Source of the DNA: Fictibacillus barbaricus
GTDB lineage: Bacteria > Bacillota > Bacilli > Bacillales > Fictibacillaceae
Direction of reading: 5' to 3'
Length of the DNA: 64,000 nucleotides
NCBI RefSeq assembly: GCF_014635025.1
Contig: NZ_BMCE01000001.1
Location: 1,426,001-1,490,000 of the forward strand
Shown here: piece by piece, positions 9,686 through 21,970 of the stretch
How the letters are laid out: each line of letters starts with the position of its first letter
How positions within the stretch are numbered: position 1 is the first letter of the stretch
Notes under the pieces: model-generated
Told to the model about the DNA's origin: nothing
Database searches by the model: none
The model's input: the letters and a program-made list of their open reading frames with translations, nothing else
Position numbers and translations under genes: made by a program

Positions 9686-10300
9686 ATGAAACGAAACCAG
9701 CGTTATGAAACGAGATTAGAAAAGCGAAAGCAAAATCGTTTTTTAAACATAGCAATCGGATTGGTCTTTTTACTGATTGTTGTTGTGGCGTTTAATCTTT
9801 TCTCTGGTGATGATGAAAACGAAACCGCATCAACAACTGAAACAGAACAGACTGCTGAAAAAAACGAATCCAATGATAATCGTTCAATAGAGATGGAAAC
9901 AGATGATTCTAATAGCAGTTCAGAACAGAAAAACGAAGATTCAGCGAATAAAGAGGATACAGAGAAAGAAGCAGAACAAGAAGAAGAAACAGAATCTGAA
10001 GAGCCTGAAGTAGGCGGTCCTGAAGGGCCATGGGAACCGATTGGTACTTCTCAGACGGAGCCTCACCAAAAGTCTTACGATGATCAATCTCAAGACTGGC
10101 AAGAAATGATTCAAGCCCTGTCCTATGCAACAAATATCCCTCAAGACCAGATGACCATCTTTTGGCTGGGTAATGGAGGGGGGCCTGACCTTTCAAAAGG
10201 AACGGTTCAATCCAAAGTTGATGGAGCTAAATATGATGTGGTTTTACAATGGATACCAGAGAAAGGCTGGCAGCCAACAAGTGTAACGCCAGTACAATAA
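9686..10300 (+). CDS. yrrS: YrrS family membrane-anchored protein (DUF1510)
   Basis: 204 residues: a short basic cytoplasmic start (MKRNQRYETRLEKRKQNR), one membrane segment (~20-41), a long Glu/Ser/Thr-rich disordered linker (~45-105), and a folded DUF1510 domain at the C-terminus beginning near GPEGPWEPIG. The C-terminal domain is expected outside the cell. Function unknown; the constant pairing with a class B PBP gene suggests a role in wall synthesis during sporulation (inference). Confidence 0.9.
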   Translation: MKRNQRYETRLEKRKQNRFLNIAIGLVFLLIVVVAFNLFSGDDENETASTTETEQTAEKNESNDNRSIEMETDDSNSSSEQKNEDSANKEDTEKEAEQEEETESEEPEVGGPEGPWEPIGTSQTEPHQKSYDDQSQDWQEMIQALSYATNIPQDQMTIFWLGNGGGPDLSKGTVQSKVDGAKYDVVLQWIPEKGWQPTSVTPVQ

Positions 10301-10306
10301 GACAAT

Positions 10307-10339
10307 AGACAATCTACTTATGAGTAGGTTGTCTTTTTT
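10307..10339 (+). terminator. Intrinsic terminator after yrrS
   Basis: AGACAATCTACT / AGTAGGTTGTCT and seven T. Confidence 0.9.
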
Positions 10340-10481
10340 TCATGCTCTAAAATAAATAACTCCCTTTTCTAAGATCATACATTTGAAAATTTTTTGAAAT
10401 TATGATAATTTGGAACCTGTAACATCTTAATTCATAGTATATTGATAGGAATTATATATTTTAAAATGTGGAGTGGGAAAA

Positions 10482-11120
10482 ATGGGACGAGAATTTATTG
10501 AGCTTTTTGACGAGTGGTCTTCATCTTATGACGAAACGGTCTCTGGAGATGATCAGGAATACAAAGAGGTCTTTCATAAATACGATGAAATTCTGGAAAA
10601 GGTCGTAAGTAAATCAGGCAGTATTATTTTAGAATTTGGGGTTGGTACTGGTAATTTAAGCGAGAAACTTCTCTCTAGAGGGAAAACGGTGTTTGGTATC
10701 GAACCATCAAAAGGAATGCGTGAAAAAGCGTTAAAGAGAAATCCAGATCTTACTTTGCATGATGGGGATTTTTTATCATTTCCAAAATTTGATCAGGAGA
10801 TCGACACGATCGTAAGCACATATGCTTTCCACCATTTAACAGACGCTGAAAAAGATGCAGCGGTCAGACAATATAGCCAGCTGCTCAAAAAAGATGGTAA
10901 AATTGTCTTTGCAGATACCGCTTATCTTCACGAAGACGATAAGAAAGAGCGTCATGAAAAAGTGAAATCCCAAGGCTACCTTAACTTATTAAAGGATTTA
11001 CAAACGGAATACTATACAACCCTAGGCGTGCTAGAAGATATCTTTAAGAAATATGATTTTGACGTTTCGTTTGAAAAACTTAATGAGTATGTCTGGCTCA
11101 TGGAAGCGGTAAAAAAATAG
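10482..11120 (+). CDS. yrrT: Class I SAM-dependent methyltransferase YrrT
   Basis: 212 residues, first gene of a sulfur-recycling operon. Motif I is ILEFGVGTGNLSEKL (~50-64), with FGIEPSKGM and DTIVSTYAFHHL as later motifs. The acceptor is not established. Start ATG has GGAGTGG five bases upstream. The AT-rich upstream region contains TTGATAGGAATTATAT (~10441-10456), resembling one half of a CymR operator; CymR represses this operon in B. subtilis, but the site is only a weak match. mtnN follows after 15 bases. Confidence 0.9.
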   Translation: MGREFIELFDEWSSSYDETVSGDDQEYKEVFHKYDEILEKVVSKSGSIILEFGVGTGNLSEKLLSRGKTVFGIEPSKGMREKALKRNPDLTLHDGDFLSFPKFDQEIDTIVSTYAFHHLTDAEKDAAVRQYSQLLKKDGKIVFADTAYLHEDDKKERHEKVKSQGYLNLLKDLQTEYYTTLGVLEDIFKKYDFDVSFEKLNEYVWLMEAVKK

Positions 11121-11135
11121 ACATTGGAGAATAAG

Positions 11136-11840
11136 ATGAAAAGAATTGGAATTATTGGTGCAATGGAAGAAGAAGTTGTTCTTTTAAGAGAGCAGCTGAC
11201 AGAATTAGAAGAGAAGAAGATCGCAGGCTGTGAATTTTATTCAGGCTTCTTAAACAATCAAGAGGTTGTACTGCTAAAATCCGGAATCGGTAAAGTAAAT
11301 GCTGCGATCGGAACAACATTGTTAATTCAAATGTATCAACCAGATGCTATCTTAAACACGGGTTCTGCTGGCGGTTTTCACTCAGGCTTAAATGTAGGGG
11401 ATGTTGTGATTTCCACTGATGTTCGCCATCATGATGTGGATGCTACTATTTTTGGCTATGAATATGGCCAAGTGCCACAGATGCCCGCTAATTACCTGCC
11501 AGATGAAAAGCTTGTAGAGGTTGCTGTAAAAGCAGGGGAGAACGTTCAAAATATCCAGGTGGCTAAAGGACTTATCGCTTCTGGAGATTCGTTTATGAGT
11601 GATCACGAAAGGGTAGAAGACATCAGAAGCAAGTTCCCAACTTTATATGCAGCAGAAATGGAAGCTGCGGCGATTGCGCAAACATGCTATCAATTCTCCG
11701 TTCCTTTTGTCATAATCCGTTCTTTATCGGATATTGCTGGAAAGGATGCACGTGTATCATATGATCAATTTCTAAAAAAGGCTTCAAAGAATTCAGCAGA
11801 ACTAGTACAACAAATCGTAGAGGAGCTGAAAAAGTTATGA
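11136..11840 (+). CDS. mtnN: 5'-methylthioadenosine/S-adenosylhomocysteine nucleosidase
   Basis: 234 residues. Hydrolyses S-adenosylhomocysteine to S-ribosylhomocysteine plus adenine and methylthioadenosine to methylthioribose. [11 protein letters not shown] at the N-terminus carries the catalytic Glu, NTGSAGGF is the ribose-binding loop, [11 protein letters not shown] binds substrate, and RSLSDIA carries the catalytic Asp. The ATG chosen lies six bases after GGAGAA. Its stop overlaps the luxS start by four bases (ATGA), so its product is passed to the next enzyme encoded. Confidence 0.97.
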   Translation: MKRIGIIGAMEEEVVLLREQLTELEEKKIAGCEFYSGFLNNQEVVLLKSGIGKVNAAIGTTLLIQMYQPDAILNTGSAGGFHSGLNVGDVVISTDVRHHDVDATIFGYEYGQVPQMPANYLPDEKLVEVAVKAGENVQNIQVAKGLIASGDSFMSDHERVEDIRSKFPTLYAAEMEAAAIAQTCYQFSVPFVIIRSLSDIAGKDARVSYDQFLKKASKNSAELVQQIVEELKKL

Positions 11841-12304
11841 CAAAGAAAATGAATGTTGAAAGTTTTAACCTTGACCATACGAAAGTAGTTGCACCATATA
11901 TTCGTTTAGCGGGCACTACAACAGGTGCGAATGGAGACGTTATCCATAAGTATGACATCCGTTTCTGCCAGCCGAACAAAGATCATATGCCTATGGAAGG
12001 TCTTCATTCCATTGAACATCTGATGGCAGAGAATATTCGCAACCATCATTCAACTGTTGTGGATATCAGTCCAATGGGTTGTCAGACTGGCTTCTATCTA
12101 TCTGTTATCAATCATGATAACTATGATGAAATCCTAGAAGTGCTTGAAAAGACACTTCACGATGTATTAGAAGCAACTGAAGTTCCAGCTTGTAACGAAG
12201 TCCAATGCGGATGGGCAGCGAACCATAGTCTTGAAGGTGCCAAAGAGATCGCACGCAAGATGCTGGCAAAAAGAGATGAGTGGCATATTGTTTTTTCAGA
12301 ATAG
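11837..12304 (+). CDS. luxS: S-ribosylhomocysteine lyase (AI-2 synthase)
   Basis: 155 residues, family length. Splits S-ribosylhomocysteine to homocysteine and the AI-2 precursor DPD. The iron-binding motif HSIEH and the Cys of NEVQCGW (both active-site ligands) are present, as is [13 protein letters not shown] with the catalytic Cys. It overlaps mtnN. In B. subtilis luxS is at another locus; here it completes the homocysteine branch between mtnN and mccA. Confidence 0.97.
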   Translation: MTKKMNVESFNLDHTKVVAPYIRLAGTTTGANGDVIHKYDIRFCQPNKDHMPMEGLHSIEHLMAENIRNHHSTVVDISPMGCQTGFYLSVINHDNYDEILEVLEKTLHDVLEATEVPACNEVQCGWAANHSLEGAKEIARKMLAKRDEWHIVFSE

Positions 12305-12316
12305 AGGACGATTTAA

Positions 12317-14375
<2,059 letters not shown>

Positions 14376-14382
14376 ATGATTG

Positions 14383-14418
14383 AAGAACAAGTGCTGATAT
14401 CAGTACTTGTTCTTTTTT
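14383..14418 (+). terminator. Intrinsic terminator after mccB
   Basis: AAGAACAAGTGCTGA / TATCAGTACTTGTTCTT stem with T run. Confidence 0.93.
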
Positions 14419-14526
14419 CTCTCACGATTTAGACATACTTTTTTCACGTTTTTGTCAAAAACTGCTTGGCGAGTCGCTGGCTTACCTATGTTATCCTTTT
14501 AATAGAGGTTAGGAGGTAGACTTGCT

Positions 14527-14763
14527 ATGAAAAACAAAGTTGAACAATTACAGAAAAAAATGGCTGACTACCAGCGTTTTGGTTTTATTTTGTTGTCTGT
14601 TAGCACGTTCTTTTATTTAGGGTTAGTACTTCCTGTTGAAGATAAGAACTTAATCCAATCCATTACATTAGGTATTGCTTCTTTAACGTGTTTAGGATTC
14701 ACTGCCCTAATGTACAATGTGGTTAGAAAATGCAAAACACAATTACAAGAATTAAGTGAATAA
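14527..14763 (+). CDS. yrhC: YrhC family small membrane protein
   Basis: 78 residues with two predicted membrane segments (~18-37 and ~45-66) and charged ends (MKNKVEQLQKKMADYQRFG, KCKTQLQELSE). The YrhC family has no known function. Its place after mccB is the same as in B. subtilis, but a terminator separates it from mccB here and it has its own SD (AGGAGGT). Confidence 0.88.
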   Translation: MKNKVEQLQKKMADYQRFGFILLSVSTFFYLGLVLPVEDKNLIQSITLGIASLTCLGFTALMYNVVRKCKTQLQELSE

Positions 14764-14782
14764 ACGATAAATTTAATTTCAC

Positions 14783-14818
14783 ATACCGTTCCTGAAAAAG
14801 GGGCGGTATTTTTGTTTT
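14783..14818 (+). terminator. Intrinsic terminator after yrhC
   Basis: ATACCGTTCC / GGGGCGGTAT with a T-rich tail. Confidence 0.85.
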
Positions 14819-14839
14819 TATGGATTAAAAAATGGGGTA

Positions 14840-14871
14840 TGGATACTGAACAGCCTAAACAGGTCATACTA
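14840..14871 (+). promoter_or_regulatory. Possible sigma-G promoter of glcU-gdh
   Basis: The perfect sigma-G -10 sequence CATACTA lies at 14865-14871; the best -35 is TGGATA at 14840-14845, with a spacer of 19, one or two bases longer than usual. glcU-gdh is a forespore operon in B. subtilis, which supports the reading. Confidence 0.5.
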
Positions 14872-14899
14872 AGTTTTAACAATCATTCGAAAGAAAGAA

Positions 14900-15763
14900 G
14901 TGGATTTATTGGGTATCATATGGGCACTTATTACAGCAGTTTGCTGGGGAAGTATTGTGTTAGTGAGCGAGAAGCTCGGAGGTGACTTTCACAGTCAAAC
15001 GTTTGGGATGACATTAGGAGCATTATTATTTTCGGTCGTTGCTTTCTTTATCGTTCAACCTGATCTAAACATGGCCGTTTTTGCTATTGGCATTGTTTCA
15101 GGTATCTTTTGGGTGATCGGACAGCGAAACCAATTTGCGAGTGTTGATTATCTAGGTGTATCGAAAATCGTACCTTTATCAACGGGAATGCAGTTATTCG
15201 GAACAACTCTTTTTGGAGTTATCGTCTTTCATGAGTGGAAAACGACTACTGAAATTATCATCGGATTAATTGCGATCTGCGCCATTATAGCGGGTGCACT
15301 ATTAACTTCGAGAAGAAGTGAACAAGGCGACCAAAAGGACAAACAGAACTTTAAAAAAGGGATTACCTTTCTTTTAATTTCTACAGTTGGATATGTTACA
15401 TATGTTGTGATCATCAGATGGTTCGAAGTGAATGGATGGCAGGCTATTTTGCCGCAAGCCGTAGGAATGTTCTTAGGGGCTTTGGTATTATCGCTTAAAC
15501 ATAAGCCTTTTAATAGATATTCAGTAAGAAATATACTAACAGGGCTCATATGGAGCACTGGAAATCTAACACTCTTGCTTTCGTTGCCTTTAATCGGAAT
15601 AGCGACAAGCTTCTCACTCTCACAAACAGGTATCATTATCTCGACTTTGGGCGGGATTTTTATCTTAGGTGAAAAACGAAGCAGGAAAGAAATCATATGG
15701 GTGATCTCAGGCTGTGTCCTGATCATAATCGGCGGGGTCATGTTAGGATTTACGAAATTATAA
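14900..15763 (+). CDS. glcU: GRP family glucose uptake protein
   Basis: 287 residues, about ten hydrophobic segments, of the glucose/ribose porter family in the drug/metabolite transporter superfamily. The N-terminus MDLLGIIWALITAVCWG, the SKIVPLSTGMQLFGTTLFG segment and the C-terminal SFSLSQTGIIISTLGG match B. subtilis GlcU. Start is GTG with a weak SD; a TTG eight bases later is in another frame. It is followed after 12 bases by glucose dehydrogenase, the same glcU-gdh pair that serves glucose use during spore germination. Confidence 0.9.
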   Translation: MDLLGIIWALITAVCWGSIVLVSEKLGGDFHSQTFGMTLGALLFSVVAFFIVQPDLNMAVFAIGIVSGIFWVIGQRNQFASVDYLGVSKIVPLSTGMQLFGTTLFGVIVFHEWKTTTEIIIGLIAICAIIAGALLTSRRSEQGDQKDKQNFKKGITFLLISTVGYVTYVVIIRWFEVNGWQAILPQAVGMFLGALVLSLKHKPFNRYSVRNILTGLIWSTGNLTLLLSLPLIGIATSFSLSQTGIIISTLGGIFILGEKRSRKEIIWVISGCVLIIIGGVMLGFTKL

Positions 15764-16566
<803 letters not shown>

Positions 16567-16567
<1 letters not shown>

Positions 16568-16602
16568 AAAAAGTTGTCCTCCCTTGCAGGGGGACAACTT
16601 TA
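16567..16602. terminator. Bidirectional terminator between gdh and menA
   Basis: AAAGTTGTCCTCCC / GGGGGACAACTTT; the stem has A and T runs on both sides, between convergent genes. Confidence 0.85.
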
Positions 16603-16605
16603 TGT

Positions 16606-17496
16606 TTATAAAAGAATTCCGGTGAGGGTACCAATACAAAGCAAGACGCCAAAAGACAAATGAAGAAGTGCAGTAAGACCAAGTACTTGGTTTAATTGTT
16701 TAGCTTCCCAAGTTGATACTGCGATCTTGAGACCTTTTATAGCCAAGGGAAGTGTGATTGCAGCAATAAGACTCCACGATGGCAGTATGTTCAACAAAAC
16801 AAGAGCAGTTAAACTCACATAAGTTCCAATCATTAAAATGTAAAACTCAACTCTTGATGCTTTTCTTCCGATTAAACCAGCAACGGTTGTTTTGCCGATC
16901 TGCTTATCTGTTTCAAAATCCCGCAGGTTATTCGCATGAAGAATGGCCATAACTAAAAGCGCATTTGGGATAGCTGCTAAAAAGATTTCATTGTTTATAC
17001 TTAATGTTTGGGTATAGAAAGAACCTACAACAGCTAGAATACCTAACGTACTTCCAGATGCGACTTCACCTAGACCGTTATAAGCAAGTGCGTAACGGGT
17101 AGCCGTGTAAAAATATCCTACTAAAAGTGAAGGTATACCGATAAAAAGTACGACAGGACCTGTTAGAGCAGTTAAAATAAGTCCAACGATGATACTAAGG
17201 CTAAAGAAAATAAGTCCTGTCACATAAACTTGGCGCGGAGTCATTTCTTTCCGGTCGATTACTCCTGATGGACTTAACGACCCTGGGATATCCGCTCCCT
17301 TCACATGGTCGAAGTAATCATTTACAAGGTTCGTCCCGCATTGTAAAAACAATGCACCAAGAAGTGTTAATATGAAAGCAGTCCAATGGATGTTTGTCCA
17401 TTGCAGCGCAAGGATGGTACCAAATAGTACAGGTATGATGGAAGCTGTAAGTGAAATAGGCCGTACTGAAGCATAGATGACCTTAGGATGTATCAT
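16606..17496 (-). CDS. menA: UbiA family prenyltransferase, probable MenA
   Basis: 296 residues with about eight membrane segments. NDYFDHVKGAD is the first Asp-rich prenyl diphosphate motif (~residues 62-72) and NNLRDFETDKQIGKTT the second (~188-203). This matches 1,4-dihydroxy-2-naphthoate polyprenyltransferase, which attaches the side chain of menaquinone in the membrane. A close paralogue with another aromatic acceptor cannot be excluded. It is a single gene, convergent with gdh, with SD AAGGGGG upstream of the ATG. Confidence 0.82.
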   Translation of the reverse strand: MIHPKVIYASVRPISLTASIIPVLFGTILALQWTNIHWTAFILTLLGALFLQCGTNLVNDYFDHVKGADIPGSLSPSGVIDRKEMTPRQVYVTGLIFFSLSIIVGLILTALTGPVVLFIGIPSLLVGYFYTATRYALAYNGLGEVASGSTLGILAVVGSFYTQTLSINNEIFLAAIPNALLVMAILHANNLRDFETDKQIGKTTVAGLIGRKASRVEFYILMIGTYVSLTALVLLNILPSWSLIAAITLPLAIKGLKIAVSTWEAKQLNQVLGLTALLHLSFGVLLCIGTLTGILL

Positions 17497-17797
17497 TTTG
17501 TTTCCCCCTTATAAGAATTATTATAGCAAAAGTTTGTGAAAGTAAGTATTGGTTTTATAGGTATTAAAGCCTAATAGGGGGTAGAAAAACACAAATGTTC
17601 TGTCCGCTAATTCATCCTTGGGAACACGAATAATATATAAGCTTGTTTTAAATCCTGGAATCCCTGACACCATTGGTGTCAGGGATTTTCTTTTATTCTA
17701 ACTCTTTTTGATCACCAGAATTTTAGACTAACAGTTTTTTTGTGGAGATTCAAATCGACCAAGGTAAGCTTCTTGTAAAGGCAGGTGAGATGGGCAA
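17497..17797. other. Intergenic gap upstream of menA
   Basis: About 300 bases with no convincing ORF. It holds the menA 5' region (to ~17600) and a lone strong hairpin at 17659-17695. The rest is AT-rich, without recognisable sites. Confidence 0.6.
17659..17695 (+). terminator. Isolated terminator-like hairpin
   Basis: AATCCCTGACACC / GGTGTCAGGGATT with TTTTCTTTT after it on the + strand. No + strand gene ends just upstream, so the transcript it stops is unknown; it may also help end the leftward cysC transcript although the minus-side T tract is poor. Confidence 0.6.
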
Positions 17798-18403
17798 TTA
17801 ATCTGGAATGTAACCTTTTTCCACCAAGTAATTGATAACCTGATCAACAGATTCGGTTATCGATTGTTTATCGGATTCGATAATTATTTCCGGCTGTTTT
17901 GGTTCTTCATATGGAGACGATATACCTGTGAAACCAGGAATTTCCCCAGCTTTCGCTTTTTTATAAAGTCCTTTTGGGTCGCGCTTTTTACACTCATCAA
18001 GGGAACATTTTATATATACCTCAATAAATTCTTCTCCTTCAAGGAGACTTCTAGCCATTTTTCGATCTTCACGAAAAGGGGAGATAAAAGCCGTAATCAC
18101 AATCATGCCTGCGTCTACAAAGAGTTTTGAGATTTCTCCGATTCTCCGAATATTTTCTTTTCGATCTCCCGGACTAAAACCTAGATCTTGATTGATTCCA
18201 TGACGAATATTGTCTCCATCCAATAAATAAGTCCTCAAGCCTTTCTCATAAAGGCACTTTTCAACTGCGTTTGCTATCGTAGATTTACCTGCACCAGAAA
18301 GACCAGTGAACCAAAGTACTGCACTTTTATGATGGTTTAATTTTCTTCTATCATCTTTCGTCACAGCAGTATGATGCCAAATAATGTTGATATGAGGTCC
18401 CAC
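17798..18403 (-). CDS. cysC: Adenylyl-sulfate kinase
   Basis: 201 residues. [18 protein letters not shown] holds the P-loop (residues ~31-48), [17 protein letters not shown] is the APS-binding motif, and FISPFREDR and [10 protein letters not shown]-type segments (here [10 protein letters not shown]) follow. Phosphorylates APS to PAPS. GTG start with GAGGAG nine bases upstream. It is the last gene of the leftward cysH-sat-cysC operon, 16 bases after sat. Equivalent to B. subtilis yisZ in the yit sulfolactate region. Confidence 0.94.
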   Translation of the reverse strand: MGPHINIIWHHTAVTKDDRRKLNHHKSAVLWFTGLSGAGKSTIANAVEKCLYEKGLRTYLLDGDNIRHGINQDLGFSPGDRKENIRRIGEISKLFVDAGMIVITAFISPFREDRKMARSLLEGEEFIEVYIKCSLDECKKRDPKGLYKKAKAGEIPGFTGISSPYEEPKQPEIIIESDKQSITESVDQVINYLVEKGYIPD

Positions 18404-18419
18404 TATTTTTATCTCCTCT

Positions 18420-19562
18420 TTATTTATTTTGTAAAGACATTTTCATTCCTTTAATCAGCACGTCCGCGACTTCAGGTCGACTAAATTCAGGAGGCGGTGC
18501 CTCTCCATTCTTCAGCATTTCCCTTACTTTTGTGCCGGAAAGAATAACCCGGTCCTTGGCACCATGCGGGCATGTTTTTGTTGAAGCCATATTTCCGCAT
18601 TTCCTGCAAAAAAAGCTGTGTTCAAAGAATAAGGGGATAATTCCTAATTCTTCTTTGGTAAAATGATTAAAAATAAGTTGGGAATCGTAAGTTCCATAGT
18701 AATTGCCGACTCCAGCATGATCCCTGCCGACAATAAAATGTGTACAACCATAGTTTTTTCGTACCATGGCATGAAAGACTGCTTCTCTTGGACCTGCGTA
18801 ACGCATTGCTGCAGGAAACACCACAAGAAGTACTCGTTCTTTTGGATAATAATTTTTAAGTAAGACTTGGTAACTTTCCATCCGAATATCTGCAGGAATG
18901 TCATCTGCTTTTGTTTCGCCGACAAGAGGATTAAGCAGTAGTCCATCAACAATTTCCAGAGCTGATTTTTGAATGTATTCATGTGCACGATGAACCGGAT
19001 TCCGTGTTTGAAAGCCGACAATTGTATTCCAGCCTAGCATCTTAAAGGATTTCCTCGTTTCGGCTGGATCTTGGTAAAAATCAATAAATTTCTTCTTTGG
19101 TGGGCGTGTTACAAGTGTAATGGGTCCTGCAATGTAAATTTCAGGCCGTTCCCAGAGCTTTTTTACACCAGGGTGAGCGAGGTCTGTTGTTTGAAATATT
19201 TTCTCAGCTTCCACTTTTTTATCAGGACGATATTTTTCTTCTACTGTCAAAATTCCGTATACAGTTCCTTTATGAACAAGTTTTATTTTCTCTCCTTCGA
19301 TTAGAGAAGAGGCTTTACATTCTGAGACTGGTAGCGTGATTGGAATACTCCATACGTGACCACTGCATAGCCTCATTTCATTTAATACACAGAGGTAATC
19401 TTTTTCTCCAAGAAAGCCTGTAATCGGACTGTAGGCACCAATTGCAATTAATTCAAGATCGGATAAAGCGTAAAGATCCAGTTCGATTTCGTTTTCAATC
19501 GCTGAAAAATCATAGTCTGTGTTCACCCGGTTAACCAATGTCCCTCCATGAGGCTCAATCAT
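18420..19562 (-). CDS. sat: Sulfate adenylyltransferase
   Basis: 380 residues of the monomeric ATP-sulfurylase family. N-terminal PUA-like domain ([12 protein letters not shown]), then [16 protein letters not shown] with the nucleotide-binding QTRNP and HRAH motifs (~185-200), and [11 protein letters not shown]. Near the C-terminus [15 protein letters not shown] has zinc-type cysteines as in bacillary Sat. Makes APS from sulfate and ATP. The ATG chosen follows AAGGAG by ten bases; 14 bases separate it from cysH. Confidence 0.94.
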   Translation of the reverse strand: MIEPHGGTLVNRVNTDYDFSAIENEIELDLYALSDLELIAIGAYSPITGFLGEKDYLCVLNEMRLCSGHVWSIPITLPVSECKASSLIEGEKIKLVHKGTVYGILTVEEKYRPDKKVEAEKIFQTTDLAHPGVKKLWERPEIYIAGPITLVTRPPKKKFIDFYQDPAETRKSFKMLGWNTIVGFQTRNPVHRAHEYIQKSALEIVDGLLLNPLVGETKADDIPADIRMESYQVLLKNYYPKERVLLVVFPAAMRYAGPREAVFHAMVRKNYGCTHFIVGRDHAGVGNYYGTYDSQLIFNHFTKEELGIIPLFFEHSFFCRKCGNMASTKTCPHGAKDRVILSGTKVREMLKNGEAPPPEFSRPEVADVLIKGMKMSLQNK

Positions 19563-19576
19563 GATAACAGCACTCC

Positions 19577-20302
19577 TTATTTGTTTGGTGAATTCAGGTG
19601 CAGACCGCACTCTGTTTTAATCAACCCGGTCCATCGACCTGAGCGTAGATCACTGCCATCTATAACAGGCCGTGTACAATGCTTGCAACCAATGCTTGGG
19701 TATCCTTGTTTGTGCAAAGAATTGTATGGCAATTGGTGCAGCATGATATAGTCCCATACTTCTTCCCAGCTCCAATGAATAAGCGGACAGATTTTAATTG
19801 ATAAAAATCGATCATCTTTATTAATAAATTGCGTGTTTGCGCGGGTCGGTGATTGATCCTTCCTTAAACCGGTCATCCATGCTTTTTTACTGGATAAAAC
19901 ATCCCCCAGCGGTTTTATTTTTCGAATATTGCAGCATAAATCCGGATTCATCTTCCATAATGCTTCCCCGTGTTTAGCTGTTTGCTCATCCAGCGAAAGT
20001 GATGGTTGAATGAATTCAATACGGAGAGCGGGATATTTTTGTTTCACGCGTTCAATTAACTCATACGTTTCATTAAAATGAAGGTTTGTATCAAGAAATA
20101 TAACGTTTGCATCAGGCTTTACTTTGCTTATTAAGTCAAGGAGGACAATCCCTTCTGCGCCAAAACTGCAGGCATAGACTAATTCACTTTTAAAGGTTTG
20201 AAAAGCCCATTTAATAATATCTAATGCTTCACTTCCTTCGAGAGTGTTATTTATTCTTGCGTAGTCATTCTCCATAAGATTTTTGTAAGAAAGTTCAGTC
20301 AT
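19577..20302 (-). CDS. cysH: Phosphoadenylyl-/adenylyl-sulfate reductase
   Basis: 241 residues. [15 protein letters not shown] is the PP-loop, and [12 protein letters not shown] together with GCKHCTRPV supply the four cysteines that bind a [4Fe-4S] cluster in APS-type reductases; KTECGLH carries the catalytic Cys. Reduces APS and/or PAPS to sulfite. Start ATG follows AAAGGAGGGG; a longer frame upstream lacks an SD. First gene of the operon; equivalent to B. subtilis yitB. Sulfite formed here is the substrate for the nearby phosphosulfolactate synthase. Confidence 0.94.
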   Translation of the reverse strand: MTELSYKNLMENDYARINNTLEGSEALDIIKWAFQTFKSELVYACSFGAEGIVLLDLISKVKPDANVIFLDTNLHFNETYELIERVKQKYPALRIEFIQPSLSLDEQTAKHGEALWKMNPDLCCNIRKIKPLGDVLSSKKAWMTGLRKDQSPTRANTQFINKDDRFLSIKICPLIHWSWEEVWDYIMLHQLPYNSLHKQGYPSIGCKHCTRPVIDGSDLRSGRWTGLIKTECGLHLNSPNK

Positions 20303-20462
20303 ATTCACCCCTCCTTTTTTTATTAGTAATACTGGGTAATTATTCTCGGTTTTAATTATATTAAGGGTACATTCCTTAGGTTCCACCATAAGCTTGTAAG
20401 CTTCATAATAGATATTAGATTCGGACCATTAATAAGGCAGGATAAAAAAATGCTAGGGGAAC

Positions 20463-20498
20463 AAAAAATCGAAGCGGATAGATACCTCTTCGATTTTT
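20463..20498 (-). terminator. Terminator after the TauE/SafE permease gene
   Basis: AAAATCGAAG / CTTCGATTTT stem; T run on the leftward strand. Confidence 0.85.
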
Positions 20499-20511
20499 CT
20501 TCATTTTCAGG

Positions 20512-21279
20512 CTATAAAAGTTTGAAACCACTGAAGAGAATTACCAGTGCGACAGCGGCACGAAGTGGTTTTGTCTTTACTTTGGCAGACAAAGTACTAC
20601 CAATTATTACACCTGGTATCGAGCCTGTCAGCAGGTTTATTACAAGTGGATAATCAATATTGCCGGCGGATAAATAGAGCATGCCAGCCACTGTAACTAA
20701 CAAAAATGCATGTGCAATGTCTGTACCAACCAACTCCGAGCCCTTTAATTGGTACATGTAAAGCATCGCGACTGCAAACAAAGAGCCAGATCCAATGGAA
20801 GTAAGCCCTACAATAAACCCCAATAATATACCGATCAAAATAGTAAGTCCTTTTTTTTGCTTAATAGGTTTTAATTGAAAACGGTTTGGCCTTAACTTAT
20901 TATCGAAAAATATGCGAGCAATGATCGATAAGGAAACTAAAATCAGAACATACCCGAGTGCATTTTTTATGATTTGATCTTGATTTAGAAAACTGTCATC
21001 AAAGTGATTCAGCAGGCCGATAGCTATAGCGGCACTAGGAATACTGCCGATAGCAAGGTATTTCACTAATTTGAAATTAATCGTCTTTTGTCTCCAATGC
21101 TGAATGGCGCCAAAAAATTTAGTAATCGAATTGTAAACGAGATCAGTACCTACTGCAATTGACGGATTAATTCCTGCAACAATCAAAATAGGAGTCAAAA
21201 GAGCAGCTCCTCCTACCCCTGTTAAACCTACCAAAAAACCAACGAAAAACCCCATTATTATCATATCTATACTCATCAT
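20512..21279 (-). CDS. TauE/SafE family sulfite/sulfonate permease
   Basis: About 255 residues with eight hydrophobic segments. FLVGLTGVGGAALLTPILI at the N-terminus and IVGLTSIGSGSLFAVAMLY in the second half are the paired family repeats. The family moves sulfite, sulfonates and related anions across the membrane. Lying just upstream of and parallel to cysH-sat-cysC, but with its own terminator, it is a candidate exporter of excess sulfite or sulfolactate, or a sulfate importer (inference). Start is one of two adjacent ATGs (21279 or 21276) behind AAGTGAG. Confidence 0.85.
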   Translation of the reverse strand: MMSIDMIIMGFFVGFLVGLTGVGGAALLTPILIVAGINPSIAVGTDLVYNSITKFFGAIQHWRQKTINFKLVKYLAIGSIPSAAIAIGLLNHFDDSFLNQDQIIKNALGYVLILVSLSIIARIFFDNKLRPNRFQLKPIKQKKGLTILIGILLGFIVGLTSIGSGSLFAVAMLYMYQLKGSELVGTDIAHAFLLVTVAGMLYLSAGNIDYPLVINLLTGSIPGVIIGSTLSAKVKTKPLRAAVALVILFSGFKLL

Positions 21280-21593
21280 TCCCAACTCACTTACTTTTGT
21301 TTTTAATTATCTTGTGCGGTTTTCTTTTACCAAAAGGGAGAATCAAGATTGGAACATAAAGTTGCTCACTTCAGGGGATTACAGTATTGATACTATGCCT
21401 AATCATTGAAATGGGTGTATACATACACGGGGTGATGGAAAAAGGGGGGAGAAATTGATAAGAAAGGGAAGTATGCCTTAGTGATATGGCACTTGCATTG
21501 GTTTTGTATTTTTTATGCTTTATATAGCCACTATAAGTACTATTAAGGATTTTAATACGACGGACGTCTACTTCCTGAAAGGAGTTTTTAATT
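21280..21593. other. Intergenic region between divergent sulfur genes
   Basis: About 310 bases without a gene. It must carry the promoters of the leftward permease and of the rightward 98-residue ORF and yitD homologue. It contains an interrupted palindrome GTGTAT-AC-ATACAC (~21417-21430) that could be an operator or part of a sporulation promoter. I could not assign either. Confidence 0.4.
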
Positions 21594-21890
21594 TTGATAT
21601 TCTTACAACCAGAGTTTTGCAATTCACAAGGAGAAATCATAAATATTGTTGACACCAATGGGAAAGCTGTAGGGTACATTGCCTACATGTATAAAGGTGA
21701 AAATGACCTTTATATCATGGGTCAGTTGGATAATGAAGGAGAAAAGCAGAATTTTATTGATGTTACATCAAGATTTATAGACGGTCTAAAAAAATCTATA
21801 CTTGGAAACGGGGAGAAAGAGCCGAATTTATTTCTCCATCTTGGCGGAGAGGCAATTGGTATGGATAACGGAGAAGAAGAAAACAGTTAA
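21594..21890 (+). CDS. Hypothetical 98-residue protein upstream of phosphosulfolactate synthase
   Basis: Not recognised. TTG start with GGAG about eleven bases upstream (AAAGGAGTTTTTAAT). The product is soluble and acidic, has no signal peptide or membrane span, and reads like one small alpha/beta domain (IVDTNGKAVGYIAYMYKGEN, then DLYIMGQLDNEG) with a disordered acidic tail (NGEEENS). It lies about 80 bases before the phosphosulfolactate synthase gene on the same strand with no terminator between, so co-transcription is likely. Coding is plausible but not certain. Confidence 0.6.
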   Translation: MIFLQPEFCNSQGEIINIVDTNGKAVGYIAYMYKGENDLYIMGQLDNEGEKQNFIDVTSRFIDGLKKSILGNGEKEPNLFLHLGGEAIGMDNGEEENS

Positions 21891-21970
21891 CATAGATAGA
21901 GATAGAACCTCTTTAAACGGTTATGCATACGATGTTTCGTAGACAAATACCCATAGGGAGGGACTATTTT

